NCBI GenBank assembly: GCA_011033025.1
Contig: WFMF01000093.1
Location: 1-64,000 of the forward strand
DNA length: 64,000 nucleotides
Direction: 5' to 3'
Origin: Beroe forskalii
Taxonomy: Eukaryota > Ctenophora > Nuda > Beroida > Beroidae
The position numbers and the translations under genes are program-made. The notes beneath the pieces were generated by a model. That model was not told the DNA's origin and did not search any database. It saw only the letters and a list, made by a program, of their open reading frames with translations. Positions 34,901 to 46,900 of the stretch are shown piece after piece (position 1 is the stretch's first letter; each line of letters starts with the position of its first letter).

Positions 34901-37900
34901 TAATCCATTATCCAAATTCCAACGACTATCTGATTGTCCAGAATCCAGATATTGACATGTCCCCTCACACTCTCAAACTCTCTTCCCTCCTTCTTCTTGC
35001 ACCCCCTCATTCCTACACCCCCTTATCCGTTTATCAAATCTCTCTCACCTTCCCTCACACCCTTAAAACACATAACAAAGTAGACAGAACATCTTATTAA
35101 TCCACTAACTGTCTTACAGTCCGGGTATTGACATGTCACCCGATGTAGACGGCTGGATTGACACGCATTGCCAAGACGCAGATGTGTTCGTCCTAGTCGC
35201 CAACTCGGAGAGCACTCTGATGCATTCTGTGAGTTAGATGAAACTATGAAAGAAGTTTTGTGTGATTTGAGATATTGCATTCTCGTTAGCAAAAATACTT
35301 GTGAAAAAGCTGATCAGATCTATTATTTCATTTGGACGGCCTGAGAAATGGAGCTTAATGTTCTGTGAACGTTTTCCTAACACCATTTAACTGTAATTCC
35401 ACCAGTTAACTGAAACAGTGTAACTGATCATTCAATCAGAGAATCAGTTAATTAATCAGTTAATTAATCAGTTAATTAATCAGTTAATTAATCAGTTAAT
35501 TAATCAGTTAATTAATCAGTTAATTAATCAGTTAATTAATCAGTTAATTAATCAGTCAATTAATCAGTTAATTAATCAGTTAATTAATCAGTTAATTAAT
35601 CAGTTAATTAATCAGTTAATTAATCAGTTAATTAATCAGTTAATTAATCAGTTAATTAATCAGTTAATTAATCAGTTAATTAATCAGTTAATTAATCAGT
35701 TAATTAATCAGTTAATTAATCAGTTAATTAATCAGTTAATTAATCAGTTAATTAATCAGTTAATTAATCAGTTAATTAATCAGTTAATTAATCAGTTAAT
35801 TAATCAGTTAATTAATCAGTTAATTAATCAGTTAATTAATCAGTTAATTAATCAGTTAATTAATCAGTTAATTAATCAGTTAATTAATCAGTTAATTAAT
35901 CAGTTAATTAATCAGTTAATTAATCAGTTAATTAATCAGTTAATTAATCAGTTAATTAATCAGTTAATTAATCAGTTAATTTATCAGTTAATTTATCAGT
36001 TAATTTATCAGTTAATTTATCAGTTAATTAAATAAATAAATAAATAAATGTTAAATACTTATAATACGCTTTATAGTTCTCTAGAATTCAAAGTTTAAAG
36101 AGAGTATCTTAAAACCTAACTCCACTATCTAAAGCGTCTCTTACAAACATGTCATAAATTATCAAAGTCAAACATTACATCCAGGACAATCAGTTACAAA
36201 ATGCAATAGAAAATAGGCGAGTTTTCAAGTTCTTCTTGAATAAAGAAATTTCATTTGAACATCTGATATAATATGGGATTGAGTTCCAAATTGATGGGGC
36301 AGCATGAGAGAAAGATCGAAGTGTCTGTTTCAGGCGAGGAAGAGGAGGGTGATCTAAAAGGAAGAAGTCTTTATCATGTCGTAGAGAGTGACTGAGTTGA
36401 CCTTTAGCACAAAGTAGCCTTTAAGGTATTCAGGTGCGATGTTATTCAAGCTTTTATAAACCATCAAGGCAATCTTAAAATCAATTCTTTGTTTGACCGG
36501 AAGAAAATGAGCTTTCTTCAAAAATGGTGTGACCCGGTCAAATTTCTTGATTTGTTTTCCAAAAAGGAATCTGATACAAGAGTTTTGTACCTTCTGAAGG
36601 CGTTGGAGTTGGTAATCAGGAAGATGGCAATACAAGCCATTACAATAGTCTAGTTTTGATAACAATAGACAGTGAATAAGCTGTTTCTTCAGGTCAAAAC
36701 TGAGTTTTGATGCAATAACCCAGAGGTTTCTAAGAGTGATATAGCATGACTGGACAACCTTGTCTATCTGATGACTGAGGGTTAGATGTTCATCTAGATA
36801 CACTCCCAAGCTCTTAACAACATCAGTACACGCAATTGTTTGTGATTGACTAAGTCTTACTTCAGTGATAACATCAGACTCAGAGGCAAAGTTATTTCTT
36901 GAACTCACAACCAGGCATTCTGTTTTTGATGGGTTTATTTTCAGCTTATTGTTGTACATCCAATTCTGAATATCATTAAAGCAGTTTGTGATTCTTGTTT
37001 CAATGTCACAGAAATTTTCAGATATTGGGCTGAATTCTATGTATATTTGGGTGTCATCAGCATAGAAATGAACATTGAATCCATGTTGTTTGGCCACTAC
37101 TTCGAGTTCTTTTGTATATAGAATGAAAAGAATAGGACCTAAGATCGATCCTTGTGGGACACCAATCAGAAAGCATCTGCTTGATTTATCCTTGTTTATT
37201 TGAACAGTAAATGAACGGTTGTTAAGGTAGTCTTCATCCACTTCAATGCTGTTCCAGATATGCCAAATTGATTGTTGAGCTTTTCAATAATGTTTCATGG
37301 CATACTGTATCAAAAGCTGAGCTCAAATCTAAAAGTAGTAGAATAACTTTTGTTTTTGCATCAGAGAGGCATAACAGATCATTATATAGTGATAATGTTG
37401 CTGTCTCACAACTATGAAATGTTCTATATCCACTTTGCTATTCAGCATGTAGATTATTTTGATTGAGGTGAGCACAAAGCTGCTTCTGAACACATTTCTC
37501 AATGATTTTTTGATATGAATGAGAGAGATTACTGATGGTCTATAATTTTCAAGTCATCCAAATCACCATGCAAGTCCTTCAGAGTTGGTCTAACAAGTGC
37601 TTCTTTAAGGACATTTGGAAAAGTGCCTGTGCTAAGGGAGTCATTAACAATAAACAGGATGATTCCCGCCCTGGCCAGGGCGGTAACCCCCCGCGGTAAA
37701 AAGAAAACTGGCCAGGGGTATAAGTTAGAAAATGGTGAAGGAAGCATCTGAGAGCTTTGAAACCTATCTTAAACGATTCCTCGTCAAATTTTACGTAGGA
37801 GTCGACCCCTCTCGAGTGAATGCGTATACCAAAATCTCGAGATATCCTCCCCTCGAACGTAACCTTGCCAGGACACTATACTAAAAGGGGGGGGTAAAGG

Positions 37901-40900
37901 CAAACTTTGAAAACTTTGGCAAACGCTTCCACTTTTGGAGTTTGCCAAAAAAGTGTTTTGCCAAAGTTGCCATAATTCTAAAGTTTGCCAAAATTTGCCA
38001 AAGTTTGCCAAAAATACCCCCAAAATTTTGTTATTTCTGATTTCCTGTCCACTGTGCATGCAGGACGTTTGCATAATGGTTTTTGAGGAAGCTGAATCGA
38101 TTTCCAATGCTTAATTTTCATTCATACCTTCCCCTTCGAGGCTTTACTGGTGTCCACGCCTGGACCTTCCTCTGCAAGCACCCCATTGTTTACAAAAAGG
38201 TATCGTCAGGACAAGGGTTAGAAAATTTCGAAACCTTTTTGGTTCAAGAAGAAAGATCTTTATAATTTCCAGGCATGGATCCATGTATCTACTATCTACT
38301 ACTAGTTCATAAGATAACGTGTCTTCGGCAAAATGGTACCACAGGAATATGACCAACATTAGCCTCCATTAGCATACATGGCAGCTGAGTGGAGGCTAAT
38401 TCAAGAATGAGCCTTCATGGAGGCTAATGGTTGCAATAGGCTAATTTTCGAAAAATAGCCTCCACTGTGATGGCTAATTAGCCTCCACTCAGCCTCAATG
38501 GAGGCTAAGATTTTGGTTTCACCTCCACTAGCCTCCACTGAAGTCTGAAGAATTAGCCTCCATTAGCCTCAACGGAAAATAAAATATAACATTTTCGTGG
38601 AGGCTAAAGCTTTAATTTATGGAGGCTAGTGGAAGCAATTTGGAGGCTGAGTGGAGCCTAAATCAATTAGCCTCCATAAAACTTGTAAAATGTGCACTAA
38701 AAACAATTCATGGATTCAAACTTTCAGACAGCCCCAACTATCCTCCACTCAGCCCATTAGGACCCACTCAGCCTCCCCTAGGCTCCACACAACCTCCACT
38801 CAGCATCCACTAGGCTCAATTCAGCATTCACTAGGCTCCACACAACCTCCACTAGGCACCACACAGCCTCCACTAGGCTCCACACAGCCTCCACTAGTCT
38901 CCACCCAGCCTCCACTAGGCACAAGTAGCCTCCTCTAGGCTCCACTCGGCCTCCACTAGACTCCATTCAGCCTCCACTATGCTCCACTAGGCTCCACTCA
39001 GCATCCACTAGGAATTACTCAGCCTCCACTAGTCTACGTTAAACCTCCACTAGGCACCAAGAAGCCTCCACTAGGCTCCACATGACCACAGCCTCCACTA
39101 GGCTCCACTCAGCCTCCTCTAGGCTCCACTAGACTCCATCCAGCATCCACTAGGCACCAAGTAGCCTTCACTAAGCTCCACACAGCCTCCACTAGGCTCC
39201 ATTAACCTCCACTAGGCTCCAGCTCCACGCAGCCTCCACTAGTCTCCATTAACCTTCAGTAGGCTCCACTAGGCACTATTCAGCCTCCATAGGCACCAAA
39301 TAGCCTCCACTAGGCTCCACAAAGTCTCCACTAGGTACCAACTATCCTCCAGTCAGTCTTCACTCGGCTCCACTCGGCCTCCACTAGGCTCCATTGAGCC
39401 TCCGCTAGGCTCCACTAGGCTCCATTCGGCCTCTACTAGGCACCAAGTAGCCTCCACTAGGCTACACTCAGCCTCCATTAGGCTCCCTTCAGATTCCATT
39501 AGGCTCCACTCAGCCTCCACTAGGCTACACTTATCCTCCATTAGGCTCCCTTCAGATTCCATTAGGCTCCACTCAGCCTCCACTAGACCCCACACAGCCT
39601 CCATTAGGCTCCCTTCAGATTCCATTAGGCTCCACTCAGCCTCCACTAGGCCCCACACAGCCTCTACTAGACTCCAACCAGCCTCAACTAGGCTCCACTC
39701 AGCCTCCACTGAACCACTAGTCCCCACACAGCCGCCACTAGGTTCCACTCAGCCTTCACTAGGCTCCATTCAGCCTCCACTAGGCTTCATTCAGTCTCCA
39801 CTAGGTTCCACCCAGCCTCTACTAGGCACCAAGTAGCCTCCACTAGGCTACACTCAGCCTCCATTAGGCTCCCTTCAGATTCCATTAGGCTCCACTCAGC
39901 CTCCACTAGGCCACTTAGCCTCCATTGAAACTCCCTTCAGATTCCATTAGGCTCCACTCAGCCTCCACTAGGCCCCACACAGCCTCCATTAGGCTCCCTT
40001 CAGATTCCATTAGGCTCCACTCAGCCTCCACTAGGCCCCACACAGCCTCCACTAGACTCCAACCAGCCTCAACTAGGCTCCACACAGCCTCCACTGAACC
40101 ACTAGGCCCCACACAGCCGCCACTAGGTTCCACTCAGCCTCCACTAGGCTCCATTCAGCCTCCACTAGGCTTCATTCAGTCTCCACTAGGTTCCACCCAG
40201 CCTCAACTAGGCTCCACTAAGCCTCCACTGAGCTCCACCCAGCCTCTACTAGGCTCCACTTATCCTCCACTAGGCTCCACACATCGTTCATTAGACTCTA
40301 CTCAGTCTCCAGTGACCACTAGGCTCCAATCAGCCTCCATAAGGCTCCACAAAGCCTCCATAAGGCTCCACTCAGTATCCACTCAGCCTCCACTAGGCCC
40401 CACACAGCCTCCATTAGGCTCCCTTCAGATTCCACCAGCCTCCTCAGGCCACAGCCTCCACTAGACTCCAACCAGCCTCAACTAGGCTCCATTCAGCCTC
40501 CACTAGGCTTCATTCAGTCTCCACTAGGTTCCACCCAGCCTCTACTAGGCACCAAGTAGCCTCCACTAGGCTACACTCAGCCTCCATTAGGCTCCCTTCA
40601 GATTCCATTAGGCTCCACTCAGCCTCCACTAGGCCCCACACAGCCTCTACTAGACTCCAACCAGCCTCAACTAGGCTCCACTCAGCCTCCACTGAACCAC
40701 TAGTCCCCACACAGCCGCCACTAGGTTCCACTCAGCCTTCACTAGGCTCCATTCAGCCTCCACTAGGCTTCATTCAGTCTCCACTAGGTTCCACCCAGCC
40801 TCTACTAGGCACCAAGTAGCCTCCACCCCACTAGGCTACACTCTCAGCCTCCATTAGGCTCCCTTCAGATTCCATTAGGCTCCACTCAGCCTCCACTAGG

Positions 40901-43900
40901 CTACACTTAGCCTCCATTAGGCTCCCTTCAGATTCCATTAGGCTCCACTCAGCCTCCACTAGGCCCCACATTTGGCCTCCATTAGGCTCCCTTCAGATTC
41001 CATTAGGCTCCACTCAGCCTCCACTAGGCCCCACACAGCCTCCACTAGACTCCAACCAGCCTCAACTAGGCTCCACACAGCCTCCACTGAACCACTAGGC
41101 CCCACACAGCCGCCACTAGGTTCCACTCAGCCTCCACTAGGCTCCATTCAGCCTCCACTAGGCTTCATTCAGTCTCCACTAGGTTCCACCCAGCCTCTAC
41201 TAGGCTCCACACAGCCTCCGCTGACCACTAGGCTCCACTCAGCCTCCACTAAGCCTCCACTGAGCTCCACCCAGCCTCTACTAGGCTCCACTTATCCTCC
41301 ACTAGGCTCCACACATCGTTCATTAGACTCTACTCAGTCTCCAGTGACCACTAGGCTCCAATCAGCCTCCATAAGGCTCCACAAAGCCTCCATAAGGCTC
41401 CACTCAGTATCCACTCAGCCTCCACTAGGCCCCACACAGCCTCCATTAGGCTCCCTTCAGATTCCATTAGGCTCCACTCAGCCTCCACTAGGCCCCACAC
41501 AGCCTCCACTAGACTCCAACCAGCCTCAACTAGGCTCCATTCAGCCTCCACTAGGCTTCATTCAGTCTCCACTAGGTTCCACCCAGCCTCTACTAGGCAC
41601 CAAGTAGCCTCCACTAGGCTACACTCAGCCTCCATTAGGCTCCTTTCAGATTCCATTAGGCTCCACTCAGCCTCCACTAGGCTACACTTAGCCTCCATTA
41701 CGCTCCCTTCAGATTCCATTAGGCTCCACTCAGCCTCCACTAGGCCCCACACAGCCTCCATTAGGCTCCCTTCAGATTCCATTAGGCTCCACTCAGCCTC
41801 CACTAGGCCCCACACAGCCTCCACTAGACTCCAACCAGCCTCAACTAGGCTCCACACAGCCTCCACTGAACCACTAGGCCCACACAGCCGCCACTAGGTT
41901 CCACTCAGCCTCCACTAGGCTCCCATTCAGCCTCCACTAGGCTTCATTCAGTCTCCACTAGGTTCCACCCAGCCTCTACTAGGCTCCACACAGCCTCCGC
42001 TGACCACTAGGCTCCACTCAGCCTCCACTAGGCTCCACTAAGCCTCCACTGAGCTCCACCCAGCCTCTACTAGGCTCCACTTATCCTCCACTAGGCTCCA
42101 CACATCGTTCATTAGACTCTACTCAGTCTCCAGTGACCACTAGGCTCCAATCAGCCTCCATAAGGCTCCACAAAGCCTCCATAAGGCTCCACTCAGTATC
42201 CACTCAGCCTCCACTTGGCTCCAACCAACCTCCACTAGGCACCAATCAACCTCCGCTAGACACCGCACAGCCTCCACTAGGCGTCACACAGCCTCCATTA
42301 GGCGTCACACAGCCTCCACTAGGCTTCATGCAGCCTCCACTAGGCTGAGAGGCTCCACCCAGCCTCCACTAGGCGCCACTAAGCCTTCATTAGGCAATAA
42401 GCATTCTAAAACCGTTGTGTTGGGTTATGCTGCAGGAATCCATGGAAACTGGTGACCAGTGGTTACGGTGGGGCCTTACCATTGACTTTAGGCTGCGTAT
42501 GTAGCGTAGATGCTTCGGTTTTAGGGCTTCATACAACTGTTTGATCCGTTGATAGGATTACTTAGTACTTAAATGCATAAAACTTAAAGTAAGAGATAGT
42601 GAAATATCGCATTTGTTACTGTAGCCTACTACTCTATTCAATGTGAATGTGCTCTCTGCTACAGCTTCTGGGTAACGTCAAAATGTGAAACAGACCTTGG
42701 GAATCGATTCAACATCCTTGAAAAGTATATTATGTGTACTTAAAGTGTTGCCAAAGTGCTCAAAAAGTTGTTTTATTTTTGGCAAACTTTGGCAAACTTT
42801 GGCAAATGCTTCCACTTTTTTTGGAGTTTGCCAAATAAAGTGTTTGCCAAAGTTTGCCATAGTTTGCCAAAGTTTGCCTTACCTCCCCCCCTAAAAAGAA
42901 ATAGATGGGAATATTTATATACTTATTAAACCACCAAAACCGTTGGACGGTTGGTCTAGTAACCCCCCGCTGGTTTGGATGTGATCAGCCCATTTTGTCT
43001 CTTTTCAGGTTCCGTTGTCACATCCAAACCCGCGGGGGGTTACTAGACCAACCGTCCAACGGTTTTGTGGTGATATCTTGACAGATAATGTAGTTTAAAC
43101 CCATGTTACTCGGACCCCCGTTATTCGGACCCCCGTTATTCGGACCCCCTTTATTCGGACCCCCGTTATTCGGATCCCCGTTATTCGGACCCCCGTTATT
43201 CGGACTCCCGTCATTTCGGGCGTTATTTACCCCGTTATGCGGACCCCTGTTATTCGGACCCCCGTCATTCGGACCCCCGTCATTCGGCCCCCCGTCATTC
43301 GGACCACCGTTATTCAGACCCCCGTTATTCAGACCCCCGTTAGTCGTATTTAAACTCATTTCAACATAATCAAGTCGAAAATCCCGTGTAAACATAAATT
43401 TCTTCAAATCCCCTAATTTCTACAAAACGTCCGTGTGTGTACTCACGTGCTGAAATATGGCAACTAGATCTAATTTCACGTGCATTAGTCGTATTTAAAC
43501 TCATTTCAACGTAATCAAGTCGAAAATCCCGTGTAAATATCAATTTCTTTAAATCCCCTAATTTCTACAAAACGTCCGCGTCAACTCACGTGCTCCACTA
43601 GTTCATCGTATATTTCCCATCCCTATTCACTGCAAGACATGGAGAAACCATTATCAGTGAACCATCGTATCACAGAATAGGATTACAGTACAATTTTTCG
43701 TCATAAACGTAATTTCAATCAATTTGCAGTTCAATTTTTAGAAGCCTCCCACGACAACAATCTTCGACCGATCGCCCTGAGACTCGTTTTATAGCTAAAT
43801 CGCAAGGTCTTAAAAGCAGCATATCAAAGTAAAACATAATCCGATGAAAACTATTGAGTTAGAGATGTCCAAAGTAGCGCAAAATAGCGTTCTATCGCAA

Positions 43901-46900
43901 AATACGCTATTTTAGTGGTTTTACGCGATTTTGATGACGTCATCACAGCACCCAAATAGACTCAAACCAACTTTCCATATAGCCTATAAGACAATTCCAC
44001 CTTAGTACAACATTCTTTGACCGTTCTCATCTCAAGATAAGTTGCAGTTCTTGACACCTCACTCATTTAACTTTCGTCCTATAATTTGGAAATCGATTTT
44101 CACCGTACCTTAGAAATCGCGTATATCTCGATGAAAAATCGAGATAGCCCAATAATCCGCGTATGATTTTTCGAAAGCTCTTTAAATTTGCTAAAAATTG
44201 TCCCGAAAAAATCAGACCGTTATCTCCTTTCCTTCTTGGTGAAAAATGCGCTCGAAATTAGCCTATTTTCGCTAAAAAGAAACAAAATTTCGCTAAGTTG
44301 ATGACGTCGTGACGTGAAAATGACGTCACCAGAACTTCTCTTATAGCCTATAACATTTTCCCATCTTAGATCAACAAAACCTGACCTCGATCATGGCTCT
44401 ACCATTTCCCGTTCTTGACATCTCATCGTTTTAAATTTGCTCCCAATTATCATGATATATATTATATATATATTATTATATATTATATCACCCTGTGACA
44501 CTCAAATCTCTAACTTATACCCCTGGCCAGTTTTCTTTTTACCGCGGGGGGTTACCGCCCTGGCCAGGGCGGGAATATACTTATATACTTATATATAGCT
44601 GATAATTTAGGACCAAATTTGAATCGCTGAGATATCGAGAACCACAAATGGTAGAGCCTTGATCGAGGGCGGGTTTTTTTTCAACTAAGATGGGAGAATG
44701 TAATAGGCTATGTAGGAAGTTTTGCGGATCGATTTTTTTGCTGTTATGACGTCATCAAAATCGATTAAATCACGATTTTTAGCGAAAAACGTAATTTTGG
44801 ACCACTTTGAAGCACTGTATCTGAAAAGTTTTCTACCGCGTCATGTTTTCCCGACTTATGTAGCATCAAGACCTCGAGATTTAGCCACAAAAAGAAGTTT
44901 CATGGTGATTGGTGAAAAATGAGGTCGTGGGGGCCTCCAAAAATCGAGGATCTTCACTAGGCCAAAATATGGTGACTTTGAGCATCTATATCTCAGCTCA
45001 CCAACATTGCTCCATCTTTTCCAGGCGTATCAATGTTATTTCTCAGTCAAATATCAAGGGTAAAAAGTTTCAAGTCTTCCCGATTTAAGGGGGAAGGTGT
45101 GGTGGCCCTCAAAAAACGTAAATTTGAGCCGCGCGAAAAGTCAAAAATTTGGCTAAGTCCAATTTCAGGCCGAGTTTCAAAGTGCAGGGCTGTTGTGCTA
45201 CATGATAGTGACTGAATCAACATTTTGATCTACTTGGTACTTGAATATCACAAGAAATGGCCCATGGAAATGAAGTGCACGTGAGTTCACGTGGATTTTG
45301 TGAAATTAGGCAAATTTGAAATTTGAGTCTTAAGACCGAATTTTCGACTTGATTTGATTGAAACAAGTCACAATGCAATAGACAAAAACCTCTTACAATT
45401 AAAAGGCGGCGCCCCTGTGACTCTGTGAGGGGGTTGCTATGACGACCGCTTGCGGTTTTGTCTGAGGTATAATATATAATAATATCATGATAATTGGGAC
45501 CCATCTTAAAACGATGAGATCTCAAGAACGGGAAAAGGTAGAGCCATGATCGAGGTTACGTTTTGTTCATCTAAGATGGGAGTGTGGCTTAGGCTATGTG
45601 AAGGTTCGGTGACGTCATTATGACGCTTTTATGACGTCATCAACTCAGCGAAATATTCTTGCTGGCGAAAATAGGCCATTTTCGAGCGCATTTTCACCAA
45701 AAAAGGAAAGAGATAGAGTTCTGATTTTTCAGAATGATTTTTAGCAAATTAAAAGAGCTTTCAGAAAATCATATGGATCATTGGGCTATCTCGATTTTTC
45801 ATCGAGATATACGCGATTTTCTAAGGTACGGTGAAAAATCGATTTCCAAACTTATTGGACAAAACTTAAACAGGTGAGATGTCCAAGAACTTCGACTTAT
45901 CTTGAGATGAGACCGGCCAAAGTATGTTGGCTAAGGGGTTTTGGTTAGGCTATTAATTTTTGATATTTTGGGGGGTGTGGCATCAAAATTGCAAAACCAC
46001 TAAAAAGGGATTTTGCGAAAAGCTATTTAGCCCCATTTTGGGCATCTCTCTCAAATGTTTCTGGTTTTTTTTACTTTTTCGCTTTTTAAAAAAGTTTGCT
46101 ATAAACAGTTTCAGGGAAAATTTTGAGGGCCAAAAATTGAACTGCAAATTGATTGAAATTATGTTTATGAAAAAAAATTTGGTTTTTAATCTATTCTGAT
46201 GTGGGAATGTTTTCCCCTTTTCCTTTGAAAAAAAAGGGGGGGGGAGCCTAGCGGGACTTTTGTGAAATTGGGGTTTTTAAAAAAATTAATTTACACCGGG
46301 GTTTTTTGTTGATTACGGAAATGAGTTCAAAAAACACTAATAATGAAATAGATGCATGTTTACTTAACATTAATTTTTTTAAAAAAAAAAATTGTATTTT
46401 GGGGTTTTCATTAGTTAGTTAAAAAGTTCAAATAAAGACTAATGCCCCTGAAATTAGATCTTTTTTATATTTGGGGGTGAGTTACGGGGGCGATTTAGAA
46501 AAAGAAATATTCAATTCTGTAATTTCCCAAGTTAGAATAAATGTTTTGGACTTCGTGAGGGTGAGTTACGTGGTTCCCTCGGGGTTTGGGCTAAATTGGG
46601 GGGTTCAACTACGTGAGGAAAAATAACGTGGCCCAAAACTCCCTTGGGAAATAACGGGGTTCAAACTAACTTCAAGATTCCCCACCAAAACCGTTGGACG
46701 GTGAAAAGTAACCCCCCATTTGGATTTTTAAACAAACCTGAAAGGAACAAAATGGGATATCACACCCAAAAACAGCGGGGTTACTGAACCCGAAAAAAGT
46801 TTTTTGGTGATTTAAAAATGAACATTCTTGAAATTAGGGGCGGGGCCGGGTTAATTTTTGTAATTTTCCAAAGGTTAACCTGATTTTTAGATAACGACAC

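Larger units (their letters stand above)
37665..44573. mobile_element. 6.9-kb composite bounded by about 60-bp inverted repeats
   Basis: The left end (37670-37732: CGCCCTGGCCAGGGCGGTAA, then CCCCCCGCGG, ending GGGGTATAAGTTAG) is inverted at the right end (44510-44573). Inside, a second inverted pair, the GCCAAAGTTTGCC repeat, lies at 37880-38010 and 42760-42893. The core is a 4-kb minisatellite. No transposase was seen. It may be one large foldback element or two elements inserted in opposite orientation. Confidence 0.55.

Noticed and set aside
35440-36030. Possible origin or matrix-attachment site in the AT-rich 12-bp array
   Set aside because: Only base composition suggests it; nothing specific in the sequence.
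39353-41866. Repetitive proteins rich in S/T/P or E/W/G
   Set aside because: Simple translation of the CCTCCACTAGG minisatellite, in several frames and both strands.
43018-43407. Asn-Gly-Pro repeat protein
   Set aside because: Product of a 15-bp minisatellite; no signal peptide, start context or flanking domain.
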